64,000 bases of DNA from Motacilla alba alba. Its lineage: Eukaryota; Chordata; Aves; Passeriformes; Motacillidae. Where the stretch lies: positions 36,461,052 to 36,525,051 of the forward strand of contig NC_052018.1 of NCBI RefSeq assembly GCF_015832195.1, read 5' to 3'. Below are positions 27,599 to 39,779 of this stretch, one piece after another; the stretch's first letter is position 1, and the number at the start of each line of letters is the position of its first letter. Below the pieces are notes generated by a model. The model did no database searches and had not been told where the DNA came from. It worked only from the letters and a program-made list of their open reading frames with translations. The position numbers and the translations under genes were made by a program.

Positions 27599-27848
27599 CA
27601 GTTTTAGGCGTTCTTTTCTCCTCTTGCCAAAGGAAGAGCTTGATGATCCAGGTTCTGATTCTGGGCCTCCAGTTTTACCATTATCATCATCCTCCTCTTC
27701 ATCTTCATCAAAACACCATTCTGGAAGCTCTGGTGGTGCTGGTGCATCATCTTCATCCCCATAACGACGAAATAGTTCCTTCAAATAGTCACCTTTATAA
27801 ATACCTGGAGGTCTGGCCTGAGCAAAAGTAGCCACAGCAGCCTCAATA
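27599..27848 (-). CDS. RNGTT: RNGTT exon 6 (end of triphosphatase domain and acidic linker, residues 148-231)
   Basis: This exon has 250 bases: one base closing Ser148, then 83 whole codons. The acceptor is a long T tract followed by ACAG and the donor is GTAATTT. The first 30 residues ([20 protein letters not shown] and [10 protein letters not shown]) end the phosphatase fold and are identical to human as I recall it. Next come a Pro/Ala segment, LPEWCF, an Asp/Glu-rich run, then [20 protein letters not shown], a basic segment before the guanylyltransferase domain. The linker is three residues longer than in human. The strong conservation at both ends against the variable acidic run is the usual family pattern. 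Confidence 0.98.
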
Positions 27849-28500
27849 CTGTAAAAAAAAAAAGAAAATCACTATGGATGCTTAATTTACATGTCTTACT
27901 TATATCATGCTTTACCAAACATAAGAGTTATTGAGACTGAGAATCAATACAAATTCTGAAGTGGTAATTGCAAAAACATTCTTTATATCTGAAAGTACAT
28001 GCTTAGATCAGTCAGGTAGCAGTTGCTCTTGCACAAGATTCTGTACAGCTTTGTAGGCACTGCAAATGTTCTCAAGTAACTGCAGCTGCTTTGAGTCCTT
28101 ATTGCAGCTCCTAGTGGTCTGCTGATCACTGTTTTATCACAGATAGAACTTTTTTTTTGCTACAGAGAAGCAATGGGTGACATGCAAGTAAATACCTGAG
28201 GACTGCACAAACACAAAAGAAGACCAAAGAAGCATATCAACAAGCTTACTGAAGAAAAATGCAAATGTTTAAATTCAAATATGGTTACATTTTTCTCCAC
28301 TAAGAATTGTCTTTCCTCTCATTAGAGGTTTTGCCATCATACTGGGAAAAACCACCCTAACCTTTCCTAATTACTTCTCTTTCCATAAGTTTCTCATAAA
28401 AGGACTGTGGTTCAGTAGCCTTTTACTATGCACCTAATACTTAATCTTGCTCAAATAAATTGCAAGCTGGACCACAAAAAACTTAGAAACCAAAACTAAC

Positions 28501-28598
28501 AGTCATGCATCTTTACCAGCCAAGGGGAATACTCTCCAAAACATAAAACAGTCATGCATCTTTACCAGCCAAGGGGAATACTCTCCAAAACATACAAC
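28501..28598. repeat. 49-base tandem duplication
   Basis: Two adjacent copies (28501-28549 and 28550-28598) beginning AGTCATGCATCTTTACCAGC differ by one base. This near-identity points to a recent duplication. Confidence 0.97.
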
Positions 28599-29806
28599 AG
28601 TGAGCACACAAGGATTTTATTGTCACCATTTTCATAGACCCCGTGAAAATGTTTAACTAAAAACACTGGATATAATTCTGTCTTCCATTTATCATGGCTG
28701 TGAAGAGCAGTAAGGCTCTAAGAATCAACATTTTAAAATCTTACTATATGGGGAAAGGAGAAACCACAAAAATAGAAAGATGTCCTTGTTAGGCTTCTTG
28801 AGAAGCATGTGTCTTAAAACTGGAAGAAAAGCATATACTAGACCCTGTTAATTTTTTTTCAGATATTTAATTCAAAATGCTTTTTTCTTTGTGTCTGATC
28901 TTTACAGTATGGAATGGAGCCTGAAAACTTTAAGAGGTAAATTTTTCAGAATAGACAAAAGTAGTGTCTAAGAATCAGTAAGGTTGATTCATTCCTCTGA
29001 TCTTTGTAAGAGGAGGAAACATGACATTCTCCAGAGTGACACTATCACACAGTATCACTTCAAAAATGACAGTTCAAGAGTCTGAGTTACTTAGGACCTT
29101 TCTGCCCCATTCTGTTTTCTAAGACTCCTAATTTCTTACTCACAAAACAGTTTTTAATTTGCTATCTTTCTTAAATTGTTTCACATCTTCTGTAATGAAT
29201 GCCACTGAAAGGACAAAACAAACAAAAAGTTATGGGATCTGAAAAATGCTCAATTTTTTTTTTCTGATGATATTAGAAGAACTCTATAATCTTCTAGAAT
29301 AGATGGCAATGAAAGCCAAAAGAGGTGGCACAGATCTCAAATACAGAGCGAGCCCTAGCTGAAAAAAAAACAATTTTCCAGGTTCTAGAAACACAGCAGT
29401 CTTTGGGAAAAATGAGTTGTTGAAAAGAGAATCAAGTAAGGTTTCTGACCTTACCAGTCAGAAAGCTGAAGAGCTTTCAGGCCTTTCTCTAAACTAACTA
29501 TAAAATATATCACACACTGTACACAATACAGCAGCAACACTCCTACATCATGTGCTTAAGCAATGAATACAGATGGATTTTTCCATCAGGAAGATCTTGT
29601 TTCCTCATTAGCAAGAAACAGTACCTTGTTTTAAAGAATGATACAGCAAATTAGATTTATCTCAATACAATGGTAAGCATTAACCAGCAGCTTGCCAAAA
29701 TTGTTTCTTTCGCTGTGGACATTTTTTCCTACCAGGGGACATCTGGATGTTTTATTAAAATAATCTGACAGAGATGAACAAACTTGATACAAATAAATAC
29801 CCAAAG

Positions 29807-29845
29807 AAAAAAAAAAAAAAAAAAAAAACAAAAAAAAAAAAAAAA
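29807..29845. repeat. A22-C-A16 tract
   Basis: This is a pure A tract interrupted once by C. It is either a simple repeat or the tail of a + strand retroposon. No retroposon body was recognised to its left. Confidence 0.95.
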
Positions 29846-31067
29846 CATGGCTGTTGAGTTTTAAGGCTTTTCCCAACAAGGTTTGAAAACAGATAGGTGG
29901 CATAAAAGTAGGAGATCCAGAGATTCAAGTGCCTCTCCTCTTCAGAACAAAGGATCAATTCTAAGTCTAATTATTGCATGCCACTTGAAAATTGTTTGAT
30001 TAGAAGCATACAATTTTTCTAATTCATAGAAACAATGAGAATCATACTATAAAGCCATTTGTGTCTCTGTCTACTTCCTATACACAGCTGGGATCCTGCA
30101 AAGATTCAGCCACCCATTACTAATGGTTTTCCATCTCCATTACTCCAGTACCTTAATTCCAGGTTTACTAACAGACACCAATGACCTAGTTCTTTGCAAA
30201 CAGCTTGCACATGTATGCGAACCATAATAACAGTATGTCCAGTCACAAGAAAATCCTGCAACAGGAGCAGAATTTTCTTCTCTTAAAGGACCACACATAA
30301 GAAATATCATCGGAATGTTTAACAGGCTTGTCAAGAAACATGACTTCCACAGGACTCTGTCAAGAAGGAAATAGTGTTTTATAAATACTACAAAACAAAA
30401 GCTATGCAAAAGTTATGTCCAACAGGATAGTACGGACATTGTTCGGGTTTGGGGTTTCTTTCAAAACTAATGTTATGTAAAAAAGATAATTACTCTGTAT
30501 GAAGGAACCAACGTTTTTAAAAGATGGAAAAATGGATGAGTCTGTATAGAAGCATGCTGTAGACTTTAGTCAAAAAACAAGCTGAAAACAAGGACTTTGT
30601 TTGCCCCCAATCCATCAGAAGTATGCATGCTACTCTGTTGTTGCTCTAGTTAATCTCTTCAGATGTCAAAAAAGCCCAAAAACCTACACCCACACCTACA
30701 TGAAAAAGATGAAAATGTATGGGAAATAATCTTTCAGGAATCTCTGAACTCTACATTCTTACTTAAAATATGGGGCATGTCATGGGAAAGAGACACAATA
30801 TGAAACATACACTGCTAAAGGCCCACACACAGCAGGTACACCTGATCTTTGACCTACCAGACCTGGAATTCTTGACTGCAACAGGCTAAGCTACCAAGGG
30901 ATGATACAAAAAATGTTAATACGGGCTGTTTACTCAAGATTATTAGGCACCTATAAAACAAACAATAGTGAATACATTAGCATAGCTGCCAGGACAATGA
31001 GTGAAACATACTGAAGAACCCTTTGGCCACATTCCACAAAACCCCAGGAACTAACATACAAAGTTAC

Positions 31068-31143
31068 CTCCAGTCCATCTTCTCAACCAAAAAGGCACAG
31101 ATCAAAAATCCAGTTCTATTGAAACCATGTGTACAATGGACAC
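31068..31143 (-). CDS. RNGTT: RNGTT exon 5 (triphosphatase active site, residues 123-148)
   Basis: This exon has 76 bases: two bases closing Gly123, 24 whole codons (Val124-Trp147) and two bases of Ser148. The acceptor is TTTTCTAG and the donor GTAACTTT. The peptide [20 protein letters not shown] continues to [14 protein letters not shown] is the HCX5R(S/T) P-loop of the cysteine-phosphatase superfamily. Counting from the start codon gives Cys126 and Arg132, the same numbers as in the mammalian enzyme, where Cys126 forms the phosphocysteine intermediate. Because the exon is so short, open-frame scans miss it. Confidence 0.97.
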
Positions 31144-31978
31144 CTAGAAAAGGCAAGAAAAGGGCATAATCACTTACAAGTGGTTTTAACAAACACAGTC
31201 AGTATCAAAAGTGTGGGTTTAGATCCTTCCACCTTCATCTGTAATATTAAAAGGTTATCTCCCTTCCCATCACAGCAGTACAGACTACATAAGGCACATA
31301 AGCCTGAAAGGCAATTTATTACATTCTTTCTGCAAATTAGCAGCAGTAAGGGTATAGGACACTTCATCACAATCAAGAGCACTAACTTAATGTGATTGAA
31401 ATATGGCTAATACAGATAAGACTCACCGATCTGCTCAAATGCTCGTCAGAAGGCAATATAATCCAATTCATTAATTGAGCTTTTACTGGATTCAACAAGC
31501 ATGACATTCATTTCATACCATCAGGCAAAAAGTCATATTCATATTACCTTACCTCAAAATTGAAAGGGGTGCCAATAGACCATAATTCTATCTCAAATTC
31601 ACTATAACCATGCTAAGACCAGACTTATTAATTTTGAAAAAAAAATCTATAAAAAGAAAACTATACAGTATAATCATCTTGAATTACTTATCTTTTCAAC
31701 GTGAAAAAAAGAGTTAAGCCCTCAGTCTCTGTTTTACTGAACTCATCCCCCTGTGAAAGGAGGGAAACAGTGTCAAATGCGTTGCTTCTTTTTTTTCTCT
31801 CAAGGCAACAGCACCATCTAGTGATAAGCAGACCAGCCTGAAAACTTGCTACTAAAAATGTCAGGAAGGATTCAGGCAAGATGTTGCCTCTTCCCCCTAC
31901 TTAAAATTATAAATATCACTAAAGTTTCCTCTAACATCAAGAGCAATTATTCTTAACATTTTTCAGTTGCTACCATAC

Positions 31979-32645
31979 AATCATAGAATTGTTTAGGTTG
32001 GAAAAGGCTTGTAAATACATTGAGTCCAACCATTAACCCAGTACTGCCAAGCCCACCACTGAGCCATGTCCCTAAGTGCCATATCCACACAGCTTTTAAA
32101 TACCTCCAGGCATGGGGACCCAACCACTTCCCTGTGCAGTTTGTTCTTGTGCTGGACACCTTCATCTTTTGGTGAAGAAATTTTTCCTAATGTCCTAAAC
32201 CTCCCTGTGTAACTTAAGATAATTGCCTCTTGTCTTGTCACTGGTTGACTGGGGAAAGACAGTGATCCCCACCTGGCTACAACCTCCTTTCAAGCAGTTG
32301 TAGGGAGTGATAAGGTCACACCTGAGTCTCCTTTTCACCAGGCTAAACAATCCCAGCTCCCTCAGCCACTCCTAATAAGACTTGTGCTCCAGACCCTTCA
32401 GCAGCTCCTTCTCTGGACACACTCCAGAATGTCAATGCCTGAGCACCAGTGCCAAGTGCCAGGGGACAATCACTTCCTAATCCTACTGGACACTGGCCTT
32501 CTTGGCCACCTGGGCACACCGATGGCTTGTGGTCAGTAGACCAGCAGACTCAAGTCCTTCTCTGCCAGGCAGCTTTCCAGCTGCTCTTCCCAAGCCTGCA
32601 GCATTAGCTGGGGTTGTTGTGACCCAAAGTGCAAGACCTGGAACA
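31979..32645 (-). repeat. CR1 LINE, 3' part, about 670 bases
   Basis: Starting with AATCATAGAATTGTTTAGGT, the + strand reads as the reverse complement of a bird CR1 3' end, followed further right by sequence corresponding to the end of the reverse-transcriptase ORF region (such as CTCCCTCAGCCACTCCTAAT and CTGCTCTTCCCAAGCCTGCA). It is the longest and best-preserved CR1 here. It is 5'-truncated, as usual, and co-oriented with RNGTT. Confidence 0.92.
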
Positions 32646-34043
32646 CAACACCATGAAGTAAGCCATTGAAGCTTTAATTAATTTGCTCATTTATCTACCA
32701 CAGCTAGTAAAACAAGGTTAGTAACAATTCACTTGATGCACATTCAAACAAAATGTGACTATCTTTTTTTACACTCCTCTACACTGAGGAGTAGAACTTT
32801 TTCAACTGGAGAACTGAAGCACCTACAAAAAGACTGATAAAAAAAACCAAACCAACTTTAAGTGGGTAAAAAAGTATGTATTTACTGTAACAGGATCAGG
32901 CTTTGTGCCTGCCCCACCAAGGTTACTTTCTTGATAAAGCAAGGTAAAAATCATCATGGATTTTTCGATTAATCATTTATAACCATTTAGAAATACTAAA
33001 AACTGTGTAACTCGCATCAAATTAAATGAGTGTTAGCTTCCTTATAAAATTTATTCCTAACAATCATTTCTCCTCTGTTTTCTGCTGAAGCAAAATTTTT
33101 GTACGTCACATCCTTAAGGCTGGCAGGCATAATCCTGTCCTTCATGCTGCAAAAATAAAGTTTCCTTCCTATATTGCTCTAGATGAATTGAAAATTTTAA
33201 TCACTGAACATTCACATTACAGTCTCTTTTCATATCTAATCGTAACACTGAGAACAAAATTGCACACAATTGCTACCACGAAGTCCTGCAGCTGTTACTG
33301 CTGCCAAGAAGGTTAAGTCAATAATTTTATACACATGACAAAGATAAGAAGCATCTCAGCATGAGACCAAATGGCTTGGAAGAGAAAGATCACAGAGGGT
33401 ACAGCACTATCACTGCTGTAGACTTCTTTCACTTTTGATAAACATCCTCCACACCAGTCCCTCTGATGCTTTGTCAGAGAAAACAAGTGCCCAAAATGAC
33501 AAATTTCAGTAATTAACAGAAAGGAAATGGAAAATTCCAACATTTCTCTTTCACTATGAAAGCCTAAACAACATCTTCTTCAAAAGTTTAGTTTCTATTT
33601 TCTCCTTGGCTCTTTCTGAATGACTTTTTTCCCTTAAAGAGGTGAGACATCTAAATAATGGAAAAACATTCCACAATTCATCAAAGCCAAAAAGTTAGTG
33701 ACACAACATTAAAAATGACATTTTATAAGTTGAAATATCAACTAAATGGGTCTGCTACTTATAGGATATCACAATGCTATCCATGCACTACATAAACTGC
33801 TGATCATAACCACTATTTTGAGTTCTAGAATATTATTGGAGGACCAGTGGAAGAACTGCAAAAGGAGAATGAAAATAAGGAATTGCTAAAAGAAAAGTGA
33901 GTGGGATCAGTCATCAACAATATCTTGCTTCTGGTGTAAGTTTTGAAATACTGTTGGTGACTGGCTCCATTCACTCCCATTTAGCAGTTCCTCATTTTTT
34001 AAACCCCGTAGTTGTGTTACCTTCAGAGAAGAACACACAGGTC

Positions 34044-34601
34044 TGTCCTGGTTTCAACTGAAACAGAGTTAATTTTCTTCACAGTGGCTGGTGTGGGGCT
34101 GTGTTTTGGATTTGTGCTGAACACAGGATTGATAATAGAGAGATGTTTTGTTATTGCTGGGCAGGGCTGACACACAGCTGAAGCCTTTTCTGCTTTTCAT
34201 GCTGCCATGCTGGTGAGGAAGTTAGGGGTGCCTGGGAAGCTGGGAGGAGACACAGCTGGAACAGTTCACCCAAACTGGCCAAAGGGATTCTCCACACCAT
34301 AGAATATTCAGTGCATAGAGTGGGAAGAAGAAAGAGGAATGAGCGACATCCATGATGGTATTTGTCTTCCCAAGTCACTGTTAGGTGTGATGGGGCCCTG
34401 CTCTCCTGCGGATGGGAAGCAGGGAATTCATTCCTTGCTTTGCTTGTGTGAATGGCTTCCGCTTTCCCTATGGAACTGTCTTTATCTCAACTCATGAGTT
34501 CTCTACCTTTACCCTTCCACTTCTCTCTCCAGACCCACCAGTGGAGAAGTGAGGGATCAGCTGTGTGGGGCTTGGCTGCTGGCTGGAGTTAAACCACAAC
34601 A
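34044..34601 (+). mobile_element. Solo LTR of an endogenous retrovirus
   Basis: The element runs from TGTCCTGGTTTCAACTGAAA to GGAGTTAAACCACAACA, about 558 bases, with TG...CA ends. Internal marks are AACTGGCCAAAGGGAT and CTTTATCTCAACTCATGAGT. I recognise this as a common passerine LTR type. There is no internal retroviral sequence next to it, so it is probably a solo LTR. No clear target-site duplication was seen. It is antisense to RNGTT. Confidence 0.82.
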
Positions 34602-34724
34602 ATCTGAAATCAAACTGCATTCTGTGTGCAATAAAGAAGTAAGCAAGTATCTAAACGAAAACTAGGTGTAAAAAAGTGTGACCAAATTAGATCTCTCAAG
34701 CACTCAAAAAAAGAGAATTCTCAG

Positions 34725-35005
34725 AGGCATCACATCCTGCAACAGAACAAGAAATGGCTACACACTGAAACACAATAAATTCCATTTCAACGTGAGAAAA
34801 AAAAACAACTTGTGTATTGTAAGAACAAACACTGGAAGAGGCTTCCAGAAAAAGTTGTGGAGTCTCCAAGTTTAGAGGCTGCTCAAAAGCCAAATGGGCA
34901 TAGTCCTGAGGAAGCTGCTTTAGCTGGCCCTGTTCTAAAGAGGATAACTGAGTAGCTGATTTCCACAGGTCCCTTCCAATAACTTCAGCTATCCTACTAT
35001 GTATC
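34725..35005 (+). repeat. CR1 LINE fragment
   Basis: The order CACTGAAACACAATAAATTC, then AACGTGAGAAAAA, GTTGTGGAGTCTCC, TTAGCTGGCCCTGTTCT and ending in ACAGGTCCCTTCCAAT followed by CTATCCTACTATGT follows the last 280 bases of CR1. It lies directly to the right of the solo LTR. Confidence 0.88.
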
Positions 35006-35827
35006 TGGATGAATCCTAAACTGCATGAACATACCAGCTTAGTTTACCAAGCTCTTAGCAATGATACCTGCACAAACAACTGTTCCATGTACTCCTAAGT
35101 CACACAGACACTCAGATTCAAGAAGGCTGCAAAATTATCATCCAAGAGGATTGAGGATGACACCCATTCTGACTCTGGAAACTCACCTGCAAAGTAATTT
35201 CTTATCTCTAATAGTTTGCAAATAGAGATGAACATGATTTGTTGAACATGAATATGATTGACAAAAATCAGGGTAAAATAGTTTTAACTAAAACTAGAAG
35301 GGATGCAAATTAAATGCAGAAATTATTTCTCTCTGAATAAAAGAAAAGTATGCTTAGAACATTCAAATATTCACTGCAAGACAGTATACCACAGAAGAAA
35401 AACTTAGCCTAGTATCTACTACCAGTTTTGTGAGACTTGCTAAAGAATCTCTGATAATCCAGTTACCAAATATGACTTCATGTAAACCAGACCACCAAAT
35501 ACATAACTTGCATTTGTATCAGCAGAAGTTACAAAACCACAGTGCAAGTATCATGTATTTCTAGACAGCTCCTGGGCCTATGTAATTTTCTGCATTAAGC
35601 CAACAGCTGTTATCAAACTGATGAATGCAGAAACATACTACTTTCTGTAAAAAAAAAGAAACATTAGTTTTGCAGTAAAAGCAATCAAATTTCTATATGC
35701 TTAAACACTGTACTGAGGAAATCCCTTTGCTCAGACTGCTAAGAATAAGAGACTGCAGTTACGAGCAAATATGAAACAAACTAAGAATAAAAACTAATGA
35801 TTGGCATTAAATGGATATAAGATGTAC

Positions 35828-35916
35828 CTATAAGCTCTGAAGGATTCTTATCACTGAAGTGTTCACATACACGGATAAATGTTTCTGTATTCTCAGGTGT
35901 AGGGCACTCACCATGC
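35828..35916 (-). CDS. RNGTT: RNGTT exon 4 (triphosphatase domain, residues 93-123)
   Basis: This exon has 89 bases: one base closing Gly93, 29 whole codons (His94-Ile122) and the first base of Gly123. The acceptor is TATTTCAG and the donor GTACATC. The peptide [20 protein letters not shown] is followed by SDKNPSELI, against [20 protein letters not shown] in human. It belongs to the helical part just before the catalytic loop. It is separated from exon 3 by an intron of only 132 bases. Confidence 0.97.
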
Positions 35917-36048
35917 CTGAAATACACAAGAACACATGGATTAAGAGACACGTCGGGGAAAGGCAAAAAGAGAAAAAAAATTAATTTCTTCAGTGTGATC
36001 TTTCAAATTAAAAGCCAAATAAATAATTCAAAAGTGCACACAACTTAC
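35917..36048 (-). other. RNGTT intron 3 (132 bases)
   Basis: This very short intron has donor GTAAGTTG and acceptor TATTTCAG. All other introns here are 0.76 kb or longer. Confidence 0.95.
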
Positions 36049-36152
36049 CCTTTACATTGGAGCTTTATATATTTAATTCCCTCTTTTTCTATATCATTTC
36101 TGTCATAGAATCTAGTGGTGTTGGTCAAGTCTACCAGCAAACCCATTTTAAC
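36049..36152 (-). CDS. RNGTT: RNGTT exon 3 (triphosphatase domain, residues 59-93)
   Basis: This exon has 104 bases: 34 whole codons (Val59-Lys92) and two bases of Gly93. The acceptor is TTTTTTAG and the donor GTAAGTTG. The peptide [20 protein letters not shown] continues to [14 protein letters not shown]. Asp66 in LVDLTNT corresponds to the residue discussed as an acid catalyst in the mammalian triphosphatase (from memory). Only one conservative change from human (Ser to Thr in NTTRF) is apparent. Confidence 0.97.
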
Positions 36153-39100
36153 CTAAAAAACAAGAACAACAACAAAAATTTTACATGTGGTTCAAATAGC
36201 TGTGCATTAACACTAAATGTCTAAAACCATAATAATTAAAAGCCACCACAGGCTACATTTGTAAGTTTAAAAAGCATCAAATATTGCATTTATTTGTAAA
36301 ATCTGTATTTTACCACCATTACAGACATCTGCACTTCTTTGTGAAAGCTGGTGTCTAAATTAGCACTAGTCATCAATTCAAAAACTCCACTTTGCTCCAA
36401 TCAATGATTCTAAATAAGAAAATTCTGCTAACAGCAGGAAAATCTGGTAAAGAATTACTTTAACATGCTAAAAAGACAAAAATGCTGGAATCAAGTGTGC
36501 TTATGCAAAGCAGAGCAATAATAAACACTGGCACAGTGAAAGTACTGTAAGAAACAAACTACTGAGATTCACATATAAGTAATCTCTCAGAAAAAATAAC
36601 TCATTTTAATTTACCTATTAGAGTGCAAAACAACACAAAAGAATGGACCCATTTTCAAGTTTAAAAATTAATCGAATTAATTAAATGCTTAAAAACATCT
36701 TATTTAAAGCTAAAATGCAAAACAACTTCAGATAGTCAAACATGCTGTCAGCAGCTAAGGTGGCAGTGTCAACCACTCAGACGTTAGGGCCTTCCTGAAC
36801 CCAGGATGCCTTGCTCATTCTACCCTAATGTGTTACCTTGTGCATCAACCCATGTTTTTAGTATTGGGTTTTACAGCTGGAAAACAGGTCTTTTAAGGAG
36901 CCTTGTGGAAGTTACTACATTTTTAAGAAGGATGGAAAGCAGAAATTCCACTGGGTGGCACAAAACACACAGTATATCAAAGTATTTCCTACTGATCCTT
37001 GTTCCAAACAAAATTTCAAACAACAAACCTACCAGTTTTACTGTGCAAAAACAGCCCACTAACACACCTGAGCAAAGAAAGTATATCTGGTTTTCTGTCT
37101 TGTAAGTGCAAGCAATTGCTTTTGGACAAAAAACTCAGCATCATGCTTTCAGGTAGGACCAACAGACTGGCAATAATTTAGCAGTGCAGTTGGAAGAATT
37201 ACAAAGTAAACACCATTTCGACACAATTCAGAAAAGGTAAAGCCCAATTATAACTAGAATACAGTTCAGAAACAGCTATTTCACATGAATATGTTGTTTA
37301 GTGGACCCCTAAAGGAAAATTTCCAATTATCTACGGATAGCTCTCAAAGAAACTCAAACTTCTGATGATATACATTTGTAATAGTTATACACATTCATAT
37401 TACTTTAATTTAATAAATATTAAAAAGCATCATGATGTTAGGTCAACAGCATTAAGACATCTAAAGTAATAGCCAGATCAGTTCCGAATTTCTCATTGTC
37501 AACTTTGCATATCGTATTTAGTATACTTTATTTACTCTTATTACTGTGTTTAGTAGAAATACAAACCACCTCACAAGGGGGTCCACCTGAAAACAATGTT
37601 ACACCACCTGGAACTTCAAATATAAAGTGTCAATTGAGTTGCTAAGCACGGAGACTGACAGCATCCTGGACAGTGATTAACTCTGTAGAAATTATACAAA
37701 GGCAATTAATTCAATGATTACTTTCCTCCCTCTCCACTCCCTACAGCATTTTGCAAATGTCTCCAAGACTACTTAATTCAGGCCTGTAGGACTTCTCACT
37801 TGCTATTCTTCTGCCATTATTACAGACCATTTCAATCATATGTGAATGAAGCTCATGTGAAGTGACACTGTTCCTCGCACACTTCATGAAGCAGTACTGC
37901 AAACAGGCATTTAGTGTAACTTATCCGAAGCTATAAAAACATTTACAGCATACAGAGCATATAAGACCTGAAAGCAGTTTTCCTGCTTTACAGAAAGCCT
38001 AATCATTTGCATTCTCAATCCATGGGATTGACTGCACATAACACATTACAATTTAGAGAGTGCAAAGCACAATAAATTTATAAAGAAATTTTTAAGAAGA
38101 ACAGGGGGATTATACAACATATCAAAGTATGCAACTATGATTTTCAAAAAATCCATGCCAAAAAACCACCAGTACCATTGGAACAAAATAAAAGCCTTCC
38201 CCTCACTCACATTCCAGATATCTCCAGCTATTAAAGCCTTATGCATGTGCTCTTCTGCTGCTATGCAATAAAATGGGCTTTGCTAGGTTCCCCTGTATGA
38301 CCTTAGAAGTTTCTCCTTAGACACTGGAGACTGAAAACACCCTCCCCAAGGAGAGAGCATACTACAATACACTGACTACACTCCAGTCTCAGGAATTTTT
38401 TCTTTAACTTCTTATTTGAGAAAAATTGTTTAGATTAGTGATTGAATGTATCTATGAAAACAATAATGTGGCTGAAAATTGGTAATTAGTTTTCCTAATA
38501 GGAATTCTGTAACTTGAGCATACTAATTACCCAAACATTCTTTTGAGTTAACTAATGTCTCTAGCTCTTTGTGACAGAAATAAATCTACCTGTATAATGC
38601 ATAAACTGTATACTAACCCACCTACTCAAGAAATTTAAAAAAAAATTATTCATGCAGTCACCAATTGCTCCTGCAATTCGTTTAAGAGAACATTAAGATA
38701 CTATGCCAATATTAGCAATCACAAGAAAACTGGGACTGCCACGGCTAATTAAACCAGTTTCTAACATTCAGATTTTCAACAACTATCTCCATGAGAAAAG
38801 GAATCACACGGGAAGCTTGTTACAGACAGTTCCACCCAGACAGATGTTGTCTTAAATGCTAAACCGGTACCTTCAAAAATCTATGGTAACATCAACATCT
38901 CTCTATTACAGATATCCAGATGTAAAAGTTTCTGCTGAAGTCTCTTATTTGGGACTTAAATTATATGGACTTAAGTAATAACCAGTTTTCAGAACTAATT
39001 ATTCTGCAAAATATTAGCAGTAAAAAACACACTACAATAAAATTACAAGAACCATGCACAGTGAGCTACTTTCACCTTGGGTGGGAAAACTCACTCTTAC

Positions 39101-39779
39101 AGGGCTCCTCAATTTCACATTTATTTCATTGCTGGCTTGTTGGTAAATCGCTAATCTACAAATGGAGCACTCTAGTGACCATTGCACACCTTGGCAAACA
39201 AAAAAGAAATATATATTATCAAATAGCAAACACTCATCAACAATGCCAGGGTCCAAACAATGTAATAGATTTGACGAGAACAGAGAGTTTGAAAGAAATT
39301 CTATGTTCAGCTTGTTAATTAAAATTACCAAAATGTAAGTGAGGATCCTCATGCTACTAATTTTACTATCAAATTCTAATAGTCTGATGTCACTCAAGAC
39401 ATGAATTTGTAGCATCACAACAGAACTGACAGATGTGACTACTGGAAAGGCTAGTCTCACTATGATTATTTCTTTTTGGTGGCAAATCACTAAGGAGGCA
39501 AGCATTTAGAAATTCTGAGTAAGGTTGTGAAATTCTAACTTCAAAATAAACACAGAATTTTAAATTACTTTAAAACATTAATAAGATTGGTTTGGGAAAA
39601 TTTCAAGGTATGCCTATCAAATCCAGTCAGAGTCAATAATAACATAATACATAAAAGAAGAACTCAAGTAGAATTTAGATGCACACGTCAGAGACTGTAA
39701 CATTACAGTTTATGATTTAAACAATTTCATTAAGAATTTTTGTCCATTAAAACTGTATAACGAAGTTACACCAATAAGA

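Larger units (their letters stand above)
27849..31067 (-). other. RNGTT intron 5 (3.2 kb)
   Basis: The donor is GTAACTTT after exon 5 and the acceptor is T-rich ACAG before exon 6. The intron contains a 49-base tandem duplication at 28501-28598 and an A-rich tract at 29807-29845. Nothing else was recognised. Confidence 0.88.
31144..35827 (-). other. RNGTT intron 4 (4.7 kb), transposon-rich
   Basis: It contains, from left to right, a minus-strand CR1 (31979-32645), a + strand LTR (34044-34601) and a + strand CR1 (34725-35005). The remainder (31150-31975, 32650-34040 and 35010-35827) is AT-rich with nothing recognisable. Confidence 0.88.

Noticed and set aside
27558..27831. Two + strand frames over exon 6
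   Set aside because: They are antisense shadows of the acidic-linker exon of RNGTT.
29631..29958. Minus frames with long Phe runs
   Set aside because: They are produced by the A22-C-A16 tract. There is no other support.
31129..31395. 88-codon + frame at the exon 5 position
   Set aside because: It is partly the antisense shadow of RNGTT exon 5 and otherwise intron.
31993..32241. Minus frames of 82 and 70 codons at 32 kb
   Set aside because: They fall inside the CR1 3' untranslated region and are not genes.
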